From NCBI RefSeq assembly GCF_964204865.1, contig NC_135257.1, positions 1,426,001 to 1,490,000 of the forward strand: 64,000 nt of DNA. Direction: 5' to 3'. This document shows positions 46,601 to 59,000 of this stretch, piece after piece (within the stretch, counting starts at the first letter, position 1; the number at the start of each line of letters is the position of its first letter). Made by a program: the position numbers and the translations under genes. The notes below the pieces were generated by a model. That model did no database searches and had not been told where the DNA came from. It worked only from the letters and a program-made list of their open reading frames with translations. Source of the stretch: Styela clava (lineage: Eukaryota > Chordata > Ascidiacea > Stolidobranchia > Styelidae).

Positions 46601-49600
46601 CTGCCAAAGTGCCAAATAATTTTGCAGATTTTCAGGGTTTCAACTGTCTGACACTATTAGTGTGGGATATCCGATTCTCACTGAGGCGGACTTATTATCG
46701 ACTCCATTGACTCGTTTCACTTGTGGCCGACGAAAATACATAATGATGCGAATAACTTACCTATTTCTTCAGTCACGATATCATCGTGTAAAACTGCTTG
46801 TTTGAATTTACTATTGCGTCTCCTCGTAATCTTGATACTAATTTGGTAAAATAAGAAATTTCACATTATCTACGTCGAGACATCAAAGCATAATATGTTT
46901 CTAATCATGGGAAGACCTGTATTTATATCTTTTTTTTATGAGTCCAAATAAATTTCCATGCAATTTTTTAATACCACAGTGCTTGGCAAGAGATGTGATT
47001 GTCTCAACAAAGGATAATTGTTCCAATTCATTATCTAGTTTGCAAAAATTGCCAAACTCGTAACCACATTGAGACATCACGCAACTTGAGAATTAATGGT
47101 AGCACGCAATCACACAATGACAAGTAGAAAAATGAGCAATGAAGCTCCGTTGGAAATTTAATTTACTGGATGACAGCGCGAGTCTTTAATATATCCACAC
47201 ATTGTTATATTTTAGTTCTGCTCGAATATTGAAGAAATGTTCGACACTTACCATATAACATTGTCTACAGAAAGACAAAGTAGTACTACTAGTACAATGC
47301 AACAGAATCTGATATTCATCTGTGAAAAATCAATCAGATAATATAGTTATTCTTAGCGAATGCTATCCTATTTTGCATAGACAACTTTATTAAGCCTTGA
47401 CTTTGGACAGCGTTTACTAAAAATACGAAAAAACCTAAGTGATACAACCTTGCTTTTCTTAAAAGTAACTTTCGGCGTTTTGGTATTGGCATACCGTATA
47501 GTTCGGTGATGGGGCCTCGTATTCAGGCAATCAATAATTTTAAAAAATGTGATGTCATACTTTGTATTGTACTCAAACGTCCTGTGTGTATAATACAGAA
47601 TTGCCAATATAAACAAAAAAACACTAATGTAAATTAAATAAGGTATGTTAAAAATTTTAAGAACTTTATAAAGCGAACAATTTGCGTCATTACTTTTCTA
47701 AGGTGGAACTTTAGTAGAGAACGCACACCGTGCTATGATTACTAGTAGCTTAATTATAAATACAATGTGGGAAGCTAAGAGATCTAAGATAGAGTCATAG
47801 TGCCAAATATTCGACATCATAATGCGCGTGTCAAAGTATTGTCACAGCTCCCTTTCTTATGGTACAGTTGAGCATACATATGCATATGCAATTCCTGTCT
47901 CGCCTCATTCTTTTAACTTTTATTTCATCGTTGGCTGTATTACCATTCTTATACTTCTAACGCTATCGCCACGTATCATCTTTTTTTCCCTGAAATTTAT
48001 AAAGAATTTATCCTGGATTGGCATTTTTTCTTTTTCGAAATAATCCTAAATGCGTAGTTCACGCCAACCGTTTGTTTGCGTGTCCGGGTGACGAATGGCC
48101 GTTGCATACTTTCTGTGAATTTTTTTATTTTTCAACACCTTATCTTATCTATTCGGTATTTGCTGACGACATAATTGATATTAACAAATAACATAATGAC
48201 ATTCTAAAATCTCAAAACAGCGCCGACAGTTTGGATGTCTCAAGGCTATAGTTCTGGTTTATTACCTAGATCGCTTTCTGAATTAAAATATCATCGACTA
48301 AATCGCGAAAAAAGAATTAAAATTGGAGGTTGGGTATAATCGTATTGAGCTTCGATTCGTTGTAAAAAAACTATTTTTTAATTAGAGATTGGATTGGATA
48401 TTATACATACTGTACAATTATATTTGGAATTACTAATAGAAGAATTGAGATACATTTTCCACCTTTCCTTCAAATATTAAATCCATTTTTTATCTTATAA
48501 AAATTGATGAAAATATGGATGTGTACGTGTTGATATCGTTTATGAAACATTGCTTGATAATCGTAATAGATTGAATTCGAACGCTCCAATTAAAACGCCA
48601 TATACGAACGTTACATACAGTTCTTGATGATAAACAGTCACTGTGGGCATAACAACCCACCATAATTATAGCGATCCAGAAATTAAATTTATGGAATTTT
48701 GGCTCCGAACAATAAGGAAAAGTGAAATTCTGTTTTTAATGAACTTGTTTAAAAAGCAACAAACTTTCTTGGGAAATAAATGCCCATTATCCATCGACCG
48801 CATAGTTTTTCATTAAAACGTTTTATTCTTATCTGGAATATTATTTCCCTCTCTCAGCGTAATATTTCATAAAATTTAAAATCACCTTCGCTATGACTCA
48901 TCCGTGTAGGTCAATACCTAACTAAGAATGCAAATCGCGTGACTAACCAGCATTATTTTAGTTTTAAGTCTGCCCCAAGGCAACGGAAGAACCCACCGCA
49001 AAATAATGATCGATCACCCAATACTGTAAGTTACTTTGCCGAAATTTGAAGTAAATAAACGGCAGATGTAATTTTAGATGAGAATTTTATTGAAAGACCA
49101 TTAACTATCTAATTTAGTGAATAAACTATTTTAAAAAAAATTACATATGAGATCAAAATGCAAAAATGCAAAATTCAATTTCCTGACATAAAAAGATTTT
49201 AAGTTTTACGATAATGAGATAAGCATGTCACTATCTGAACAGTCTTGAATTTCATAATATTTTATTCGCAAGATTGCAGCATAATTATATTTTAAAAAAT
49301 TTCTTCACAATAATATCATGACAAATGCCCGTTTTACACTGTGAAGTATGACATAAAAGATGAATTTGCTGCTGGATTGGTTGATTGTACACAACAAATT
49401 TCGATTTTTTTACTTGGCTGATATTTGATTTTTCAATCATCGCATAATGTAAATTCTTATGTCGACGTTGCGCCTTCTTGTCTAACGACCGCACTACGTT
49501 GCATTAGTTCATGAGCAAAGAATGGATAATCTTAAAAACAAGCGTTTTTAATAGATAAAATATAAATCTTATATAATATTTTTTTCTTGTTCAGTCATAT

Positions 49601-49713
49601 GTATGTCAGAGAATCTGCCCAATGTTATTCTAGGTATTCAAAAGATTTAATCAGGTTCAATTTTGGGTGGTTAACAGTTAAATGCATGTATACATTTTAA
49701 TCTATATATAGAT
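43662..49713 (+). repeat. segmental duplication, copy B
   Basis: Matches copy A from 'tattttttcgat' to 'tatatatagat'. It keeps the TTAA empty site for the piggyBac-like element at 46580-46583 and retains at 43850-43910 the end of a foldback MITE ('cctggtacacatactacggg'). It contains a 1.2-kb block (47251-48443) absent from copy A. The left border lies within the hAT sequence seen complete in copy A. Confidence 0.9.
47251..48443. other. block present only in copy B
   Basis: Copy A reads straight from 'gttcgacactta' to 'ttgagatac', while copy B has about 1.19 kb between them. No TIRs or target duplication beyond 1-2 bp are evident, so it is either an insertion of unknown type or a deletion from copy A. 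Open frames of 73-82 codons on both strands are unrecognised. Confidence 0.6.
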
Positions 49714-51149
49714 ATTTCATTCAAATCACACCTATCACATCGAAAAATTTCAATGCTAATGTGCATACAGATATGTATGAAGCGCAATTGAGACTAAACC
49801 CTCGCAGCGCGTTTAGAAAAGCCTACTTGGGAGAAAACGTTCGAGCCATTCGCGTAAATGTAGTTTTGAGTAAACTGACTTTTCAACGAATGTCTTAAAA
49901 CCTTTCGAGATACTTTATTCTGTGAGAACGGACTTCATATTTGAATTTTATCAGTACTATTGGTACATTGCGGGTAAGTATATGTCACAAAGACTTACTG
50001 ACGCGGTGTTTTTTACATCTTGAATGGCTAATCAGGGAACCGGTATCGGTGCGTGGATAGCATGTCCGCTCTTCTTTCATTGGATGGAAAAAAAAATAGA
50101 CCGTTCGATCGTTTTGAGAAATTTTTTTTTTTAATGTTTTTCTTGTTGTCGTTGGAGCAAAAACCACAATTACATTTTACTACTAGACCAGCCGATTTCC
50201 AATTTTGTTGCAATAGAGATCAGAGCGTCTCAGACTCGCGGGGTACCACTCCTATATTTTAGATTTTCTCTGATCTTTTTTGACCCTCCGGTCTTACTTT
50301 TTAAATTCTTTTGACACAAAGTGAACCTATATATAGTTTTGTTGAATTGTTGTCGTTGAGAAAAAATCGCTCTTGCAACTAATGGACCTTTCGATTTTAA
50401 TTTTTCAGTAGTCATAGATATAGCTGATTCGCAAGACGGCTGCTGTTTTACTTTAATCAAAAGGGAACATATTTCATTTTATCGTGATTATTTCCACCTA
50501 TCTTTCAACATACCGAACTTGGCGATTCAAGGCGTTTTGGTGAGGATGTTGCAATTTGGATTTGGTGCTTTCAAATTATCCTATACCGGACGTCAGCGTA
50601 TGTCGCATGGATTAGATGCTGGTCAAAATATTCGAATATCGAACAGTGAATCGAATATTCGTATCCGTATGGCTTTATGTAAAATGATATTCAAATATCT
50701 GATAAATGATGACCTGCACTTTAATATGTCACGAACCTCGCGCGTAATAGAAAAATACGAAATCTATAATGATAGTATCGTTCACCTAAATTAAAGTTGG
50801 GGGTAACAAACTATGATAAGAACAATCAAGTCAACATTAAATGTAAGAATCAGAATAAGTTTGCTTGGGCATTTTGGTTGTGAACTCACTCCTTTAGTTA
50901 TATTTAACGTTCGTCGCCGATATTCACGATGAACTATTACGTTTTTTTGACGGAACAGGTTTAGCAAGTAATAAAAAAGAGAAACTTCGATAAACTACGA
51001 CAAAATTTTGGAGAGAATCTCATTCTGTACGATACAAAAGGGCAAACAGCAAATTATGTTCAGTTATGCATTTAATTTATAATTCCTGGTCACAGTCTCA
51101 ATAACGCAGTCTTTAAGGCCTAAAGTTTGTATTCTTAAAATTAAACAGA
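49714..51149. other. unique spacer
   Basis: Open frames up to 91 codons (50519-50794, plus) are present, but without splice, promoter or domain support. Inside that frame 'attcgaatatcgaa' recurs, giving a small local repeat near 50625-50660. Confidence 0.35.
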
Positions 51150-51575
51150 TTGAAGTATACAGTTGTCACGGCTATTTTAATACAAACATAAAACAAATCA
51201 GAACAAATTACTAACAATGAATTATTAATCGTAATAAATTCAGCTCTAGTGAAGCCTACTCAAATTTAGGAACACAACATGAATATATACTTTTGCATTC
51301 AAACAAAAACATGGAACCCACACAAAAGTATAACGCAATTATCAAATTTAATTATTCAGCTAGTCGAATTTATTATTGAATAGCTTGTAGCCCTTATATC
51401 AGAAAGAGTTGCAAATTATACCATACCCAATTTGTGTGCTATTCCAGGCTTTCAATATCACAAGTTAAACTTGACACCATTTGTCAATAACATGAAATCC
51501 AATCAAATCAATCACAAAGGAAATCTAATGATTCTGATAATTTGCCTAAACCAGGCCTATATGGAGACATCGACC
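51150..51575 (+). repeat. dispersed repeat, copy 2 (copy 1 at 1.93 kb)
   Basis: Collinear with 1935-2335 in the same orientation, with an extra stretch near 51275-51335 ('catgaatatatacttttgca') absent from copy 1. Confidence 0.6.
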
Positions 51576-51769
51576 TAAAGTGGCTTCGCTGTCTTATTTT
51601 CTGAAGATCTTCATCCTATTGAGACACGTTTCAGTAAGCCGTTTAGTCGTTGTGGTATATGTGATATTTTGCCAAAATTTTACGGCACAAAAACTCCTCT
51701 TATATGAAACTTTATTCCAATGTTCTCAAATTCTGATCACGTTATTTTAAATTAGAACTTTTTTGTGGA

Positions 51770-52774
51770 ATGTTATTACCTCGAGGTAATGGTCCAACAT
51801 TAATTTTTCTTGGAATCTCGCTAGCTTCTAAAATTTCAGTAGTGATCTGCGGAGGTGTGTGTGAGTGTACGTTCAGAAATTATTATAGAAACAGCCAAGC
51901 GACATGGGGTTCCTGTCTTGGGGCGATTATCTTGCGACATCTGCTGTACAATATATGCAATGTAAGTTTAAGAAGATGGAATAAAAACCCCTAATCTGAT
52001 GAACATGCTTCCATCAGTAAGTTATAAGTTCGAAAAAGAGAAGAGCAGTCAGAGAGCAGAGTATCTTAATGTGTTTTTATGACAAAAGTGTGTAAAAATT
52101 ACTGACGATGGAAGTTGGAATTTATTCTTTCTATTCAAAAACACCTAATAAGATAGACTTATTGCTTTTTGTCAATTTCTAAACATTGGAAACAATTGCA
52201 GTAGTTTGTTCTCAAATTCCAGAAAGTCTTGAAATATATGTACAGGTATAAGTTTTTCGTTTTTCATTGGTAATTCACATTTAAATGTTCAAACATAAAC
52301 GTCGGTAATCATGTTCCCATTAAACTTGTAATATTCGATTCAGGTTCAGGCAATAGAAATATCCCACTTACAGCAACGAATCGTTGCCAACGATGCAAAC
52401 TATGGAGAGTACATGTATACTTCATTTGTATCGTCTATTGCCAGTAACGTTGAAGCTGCGACACCTTCGTACAACAAGGTATGGCGTTTTTAGCGGGTTC
52501 ATTTCTAATCAGAACTATTAAGTACATTATAATTGATTGAAACGCCAGAGGTAACCACGAAAGCCTGTTATTTTAGAGGAATCGCGTATAATAATATGGT
52601 ATTGCATACTTATTCTCTTGAAATCACACTTGGTATTAATGGACAGATGTGAATCAATGTTTACGACTATATAATTGCCCAACTCAACGTCACTTAGTGT
52701 AAATATTCAATCTTGAGTTGAAACTAATTGAAAATGGGTATTTTGGGTTCCAGTCTAGGTATTATTATTGGTAG
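51770..52774 (+). CDS. small spliced gene, about 113 aa, function unknown
   Basis: Three plus-strand exons, phase-0 introns. Exon 1 (51770-51961) starts at ATG, has a hydrophobic stretch LIFLGISLASKISVV like a signal peptide, then CGGVCECTFRNYY, and ends at donor 'aat|gtaagt'. Exon 2 (52350-52478) has acceptor 'attcaggttcag', donor 'aag|gtatgg', and encodes ISHLQQRIVANDANYGEYMY and SFVSSIASNVEAATPSYNK. Exon 3 (52754-52774) would add SRYYYW and TAG, with AATAAA at 52783. Exon 2 is open in the frame that exon 1 dictates. The tiny last exon is the least sure part; exon 1 could also be internal. The family is not recognised. Confidence 0.45.
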
Positions 52775-52782
52775 ATAGATTT

Positions 52783-52788
52783 AATAAA
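52783..52788 (+). terminator. polyadenylation signal candidate
   Basis: AATAAA, 9 nt after the proposed TAG of the 51.77-kb gene. Confidence 0.35.
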
Positions 52789-53349
52789 CGGGAATTTTAG
52801 TCTTAAAATATAAAGTAAAATCCGGCCCACTGAGGTGTTTCATTCGGCCGACTTGTGTCTGTAGAAATTACGACTCTAGTTTTTATAGATATATATAAAT
52901 TTATCTCGAAGATTTCGATAAAAAAAACGAATCGTCGACTAAAATATTGACCGTAATTCTCCATGTATCACTGCACCTGAATATAATATGGCGAGGGAGC
53001 CACATATACCTCAAACTCATCTATCCTATTTATTTACATCCTTCTAAAACTCTAGCGTGTCTGCCAAAACTAGAGCGTGATATTGTTATAGCGTTTGGGC
53101 CTGCAAATTATGTTTTAATCGTGCGGCTGTGAATGTGCAGTCCTTACCTTCCGTCCGGTACATCGACTTCAGCACTCAATTTCAATTATTCTGTCTGTAC
53201 TCACGTCACTCGCTAATCTCCTAACGTTATTTACTGCACCTCCTGCAGCAAATACCTATTGCTTTAAAACAGTGAAACGAGCAGGTAGGCGATCGACTGA
53301 TAGATTTGCGTTTTGTGAGACGCAATGACTCTGACAATCCTATCAATCA

Positions 53350-53615
53350 CCACTTCAAAATTTCAGACTGGCGCATCGCGCTAAGCATTGGTAATAGGCT
53401 CACCACCTCGCGGGATAATTATGTGCGAGGGGATTACTGGACTCCTCGACGCCGTAGGATGCTTCACGTAACCGCTCAAGTCCATGCATCTGAAACAAAT
53501 GAAACTGGCTAAGTAATCCAATACCTGCCATGGACTGGTAACCAACCGAACGAGAGGCCGTGGTTTGCCATATAATTGTAATAATAAATATGTAAATCCT
53601 ATCCTATCCGTAATT
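53350..53615 (+). mobile_element. tRNA-derived SINE
   Basis: The head 'actggcgcatcgcgctaagc' parallels 'agtggcgcatcgtgctaagc' at 5.08 kb, and 'gggataattatg' parallels its 'ggataatttag'. The body includes 'ccatggactggtaacc' and 'gagaggccgtggtttgcc'. The 3' tail 'aaatcctatcctatcc' is a short repeat, as in many SINE ends, and also occurs near 7560. Confidence 0.6.
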
Positions 53616-53619
53616 CCAT

Positions 53620-56090
53620 TCGCAAACTACAGGAAAGGCGCTTCATTTAATCTCGCGGTACTGCACATCTTAAGGCATGTGTTTGAACGGTTTGAATTTA
53701 TCAAATAACGTCATGATGAGCCCGATTGTTACATTGTCCTATTATATTTATAAACGTTATCCTATAGCTTTTGGGTTTCTTTTATTATAAACTTTCTCTG
53801 CGCAGTTTCCCTGATTTCCCAGCCCCTGCAACAAATCCATCCCTATGAGGAAGCAACGCAAAGTGGATTCCGAATGTCGTGTTTTGACACGGAATGGACA
53901 GAAAATTATTTTTTATAGACAATAGTCAATCCAGCTTTCTGTTTGATATGTAATCATCGTACCAATAATCATTGTGCAACTTGGTACACTGGCTGTTTGT
54001 TGTACCTCCGCTGTTACGCTAGTTATTTGTATATAAACTCTATTTTATTCACAGTTTCATATTGAGTTTTGAGCCTCCGCCCAGTAACCAGGTCGACCAT
54101 CTGTAACCGGCCGACTCCGAGAAGTAATTGCCCATCCTGAATTACCTACACATACGAGTCAATGTGAATCAACAAAATATATTTATACACAACTTCCTAG
54201 GAATGATATTTTATATTTTGCAATATTATAGCTCGAAATTAAAGTCGCTGAGATGAGAATATATTTTTCTACTAGAACGCGGAATTTTGTTTATGCCAAG
54301 TATTGTGCAATTAACTCGCAAAAGAACTCTCATTCAATTTTGTTGTTCCTAGATTTCCTCAATAGGATTACAAACGTTTATGATTTAATTTCAGGGGAAT
54401 GATATTTGCCACTGCCCTAGAAACACAATACCCCCCACTTCAAATTCATTTATATTGCGTCACAAACTTTGATTTATTTTAGACTGTTAAAAAAACTTTA
54501 TTATATTATTTCATTCATAGACTCCCGTATCATACGAGTCACTCACTGCCCGCTATAGAATGCATCAAACTTACCTTAGCCTTATTTTTCTAAGGAACTC
54601 TTCATAACTTACTCACTTTTAATTCATCGCATTGTGTAATTATTACAGAGAGACTGGAATACTAGGAGGATATGCTTTTATCCTATTAGTTTTCCACTAT
54701 TGTGTAGTACCAGATTTTTCCGAGTGAGTATTTGAAATATATGCATGTACCTATCTATGTACAATATATAAGTCTTGTCTCGTGCGAAAACTTTCGAAGC
54801 TTCAATGGGTCAACCTAGGATTATAACTATGATGTACAAACTCCTTGTGCAACTCCTTTTTGTAAAAGCTAAAATTTAAATTTATTTTGTTTCGTTTGTA
54901 ACTACAGGTTTGACATCTTGTTCTACTATAGTTCAACCTTTCCAACCATTTCAAGTTCAGTAACAACTGTATCCTCAACTTCAAGTGGACTAAGTGTAGA
55001 TGACAAATATATATGAGCATAACATAAATTGTGAACTGTACTCGCTTGAGAATTCGATTTTAAACAAATTTATTTATTACCGTATTTAAATCGCATGATT
55101 ATTCTTTTCTCCTCATTGTTGTGAACTTCCTGTCTGTAGTAGTCTGATTTTGGGGAGACAAAACGTTGCAGAAGGACTCTGGAATTGCATAGCACTCGGT
55201 TGGTCGGAAACTTCCGCTCATTGAGTACATATGCAACAATACGATAATGCTTTCCAATAGAATATTTCTAAATTTTTGCGATTAGTTAGATTTTTTCCGA
55301 AATAAATATTACTCTTATTGGGTTGGTTTGTACTTTTTTGTTTCAATTGATGAACGTTTGTGTGACGAATGAACCCTTTCAAACATTGCTATACAACCAA
55401 TTTACCTTCGTATACGAAAATTTAGCTGTGGATTTTGTTCTAATTTGTTTGGTCCGATTCGTTCGTTGCTGTTGCCTGGCAATCACATCATTAAATACTC
55501 CAAATTATAATCACAGTTGCAACTAAAACTACAACTGATAAAAAATCAATACGTAAATAATAACTAAGGCATAACTTTCAGTAATATGCAATTAATTAAT
55601 CTTATTGTAGAATATTTTTCCAATAACAGTTGGTCACCACATTCGCAGTACCAAGCTTTTTTTTTATATCTAGTTGAGCTTAGATACAAATTGGTACTCA
55701 TGTAAAATGGTAAAGGGGAGATGCGATATTAAAACGTCACATGATGGAGCAAATAGTATGATTATCCACCCCTTGATATCATTCCAGTGGGTACTGCTGT
55801 TTTTATTGCAGATGATACCGATATTTTTTGAAATGCTTCTTCATTTTTCGCGATCTTATGTTAAGATTTACTGGCATCCACGATTTAAGAATGGCAAATG
55901 ATGGGTAATATTAAATCAGTTGAAAACTACCAAGTAATATTACCAAACTTACTTGAATGAATGTGACACTGTGGCGACATATTGTGGCATAGTAAAAAGA
56001 GCAGAAACTATTATTCTTCAAGAACAACAAACACATTCTATTGGATGTGTTCTATCTCTGATGAATGTCATCAGAAGCTGGGCAGAAATC
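53620..56090. other. spacer without supported gene
   Basis: A possible isolated exon follows a strong acceptor 'gtttttattgcag' at 55807. It reads MIPIFFEMLLHFSRSYVKIY then a short tail and TGA at about 55900, but no partner exon was found. Otherwise nothing is recognised. Confidence 0.35.
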
Positions 56091-56094
56091 CTGC

Positions 56095-59000
56095 AGGTGC
56101 AAAACAAGCATGTCAAATTGGATACCTAAAGAAAAGAGCAGGACAAGTGTGGTAAATGCAAGTCAAACGTGGAACGAGCTGAGCAGGTGTCAGGATGTAA
56201 GACAACGTCAAATGACAGCACAATTGTGAGTAAAGCCGGTCATGTGTTAGACAAGCAGAACAAGTGTGGAACAAGTAGTACGAGTGTGATACAACCAAGA
56301 CAGCTTTGAAATAAGCCGAACAAGTAGAAGACAAAAAAGACCAGTTTGAATGAGTCATGGCAAATGTGAAGAAAAACAGAACAAGTTTGGGACTAGCAAT
56401 CCAAGTGTGGCAAAAGCAAGATAAATAGGAGAGAGGCACGACAAGTATGATTCCATCAGAACAAGTGTGAGAAAAGCAAGACAACTGTGAGACAAGCGAG
56501 ACACGTTTAATTCAATCAGGGTGAGTGCGGAAAAAGCAAGACAAGTCTGAGACGAGCAGGACAAGTTTCAAAATAAGCAGGACGAGTGTTGATCAAGCAA
56601 CACAATTTAGCAACTCATTTGTGTAATAAGCAGTGCAAAATCTGTGACAAGCAAAACAAGTGAGGATCAAGCTGGACTAATTGGAAACAAGCTTGACAAT
56701 CATGACAAGTGTGGGAAAACAGGACACATTTGAGACAAACAAGACAAATGTGGGACAAGCAGGACATGTACGAATTTGAAATAAGCCGGACGAATTGAGG
56801 ACAACCTATACAAGTATTATATAATCAAGTCAAATGTGGCATAAATAGAGCAAGTTGGAGTTATGCAAAATAAGTTTGAATATATCAGTAAAAGTATGAG
56901 AAACGCATGAAAGTGTGGGGCAACCAGGACATGTGTGGGACAAGTAGGACAATTGTGAAACAAGCAGAAAAAGTTTGAATTTATCAGGACGACTCTGGGA
57001 CAATCATAGCGAGAGTGAGACATGCAATTCAATCAGTATGGCTGTGGGACAATTGGGATAATCATTGGGAACAGCGGGACAAGTATGAAAGGTTTGAAAT
57101 AAACCGGATAGGTATACGAGTGTGATAGAAGTGGGATAAGTTTGAAATTGGAAAGACAAACGTGAGACAAGCAGAGCAAGTGGGAGACAAAAAAGACAAG
57201 TGCGAGACCAGTATGTTACACGCTGGACAAGTTTGAGACAAGCAAGAAATGTTCGATTCGATCAGGACGACTGTGGGACAAGTATGAAACAGGCAGGACA
57301 ATTGTATGTCAATCATGACAAGTGTGGGGAAAGTTGGTCAGGACGGACATACGCGTCAAGTGTGTTAAAGCAGGACAAGTATGAGACAAACATAAGAATA
57401 GCAGGATACGTGAGGTACAAGTAACACAAATGTGGTAAAAGAAAGACAAATACAAGATATGAAGAGCAGGTTCTATACAAGAAAGAAAAGTTTGATTCAA
57501 TAAGGACCAGTGTGGAACCAGCCAGGCAAGTGTGAGACAAGCAGAACTTGCAGGGAAAAAGTGTGAAACAAACAGGGCAACTGTGAGACAAGGACGTCAA
57601 GTGTGATAAAAGCAGGATAAATGTGGGACTTGTGTGATATAAGCAGGAAAGGTCTTAAATAAGACCGGCTAGTTTGGGAAGAGCAATACAAGAAGGACGA
57701 ATGTGAGACAAGAAGGACAAGTGGGAAACAAGTAAGCGGACAAGTTTGCAGTAAGCTGAACAAGTATGACACAAGCAATACAAAAGTGGTAGAAAACAAG
57801 TGAAATGTGAGACAAGCAAGATAAGTTTGATAAATCAGGAAAATTGTGAAAAAGGCTGGATAAGTTTGGGACAAGCATGCGATAAGCAGGATAAGTGAGG
57901 ACAATCAATGAAAGGTTGGTAAAGGCACGAAAATTGTGAGACACGAAGTGCAGGTCTTAGACAAGAAGAAAAATTTTGATTCAAGGAATACCATCGTGGA
58001 TCAAGCAAAATAAGTGAAAAAAAGCATAACAAGTATGAAACAAGCGGGGCAAGTGTGGAACAAGTAGGTCCACTGTGATGCAAGCAGGACAGGTTTGAAA
58101 GAAGCAGGACAAGTTTGGGACAATATAAACCAAGATAAATATGGGAAAAGAAGAGCAAGTATGAAACAAGCACGACAAATATGATTCAATCAGAAAAAGT
58201 GTGAGAAAAGCAAGAGCACCCATATTTGAGATAAACAAGACAAGTAGGACATTTGTGATTCAAGCAAGATAGATTCGAAATAATCCGAACGAATTGGGGG
58301 TGAGAGGGACAAGCTATACACGTATGATAAAATCAAGTCAAATGTGGGATAAGCAGAGCAAGTGTGAGTCAAGGGAGACGAGTTTGAATATATTGGTACA
58401 AGTGTGAGAAAATCAGGAAAAGTGTGGGGCAACCAGGACATGTGTGGGACAAGTAGAACAACTGTGACAGTTTGATTTAAACAGGACAAGTGTGATACGA
58501 GCAGAAAAGGTTTGAATCACTCAGTATGGCTGTGAGACAGGTACGGAACTATCAGGATAATCATTGGGAACAGCAGGACAAGTATGGGACAAGCACGACA
58601 AATATGATTCAATCAGAAAAAGTGTGAGAAAAGCAAGACAAGTGTGAGACAAGCAAGACACGTTTGATTCAATCAGGACAAGAGTGGAAAAACCAAGGCA
58701 AATCGGTGACAAGCATAATAGTTCAAGCGGGACTAATTCGAAACAAGCTGAACTTGTGTGAGTCAATAATTACAAGTGCGGGAAAGCAAGACATATTTGA
58801 GATAAACAAGACAAACATGAGACAAGTAGGACATTTGTGATTCAAGCAAGATAGATTCGAAATAATCCTAACGAATTAGGGGTGGGAGGGACAAGCTATA
58901 CACCTATGATAAAATCAAGTCAAATGTGGGATAAGCAGAGCAAGTGTGAGTCAAGGAAGACGAGTTTGAATATATTAGTACAAGTGTGAGAAACTCAGGA

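Noticed and set aside
52800..52850. 'ccggcccactgaggtg' as a hAT terminus
   Set aside because: The motif is short and no partner end or flanking duplication is visible.
34425..55820. Shared 17-mer 'gcagatgataccgatat' at about 34430 and 55805
   Set aside because: Similarity does not extend on either side; it could be chance or too short a remnant to interpret.
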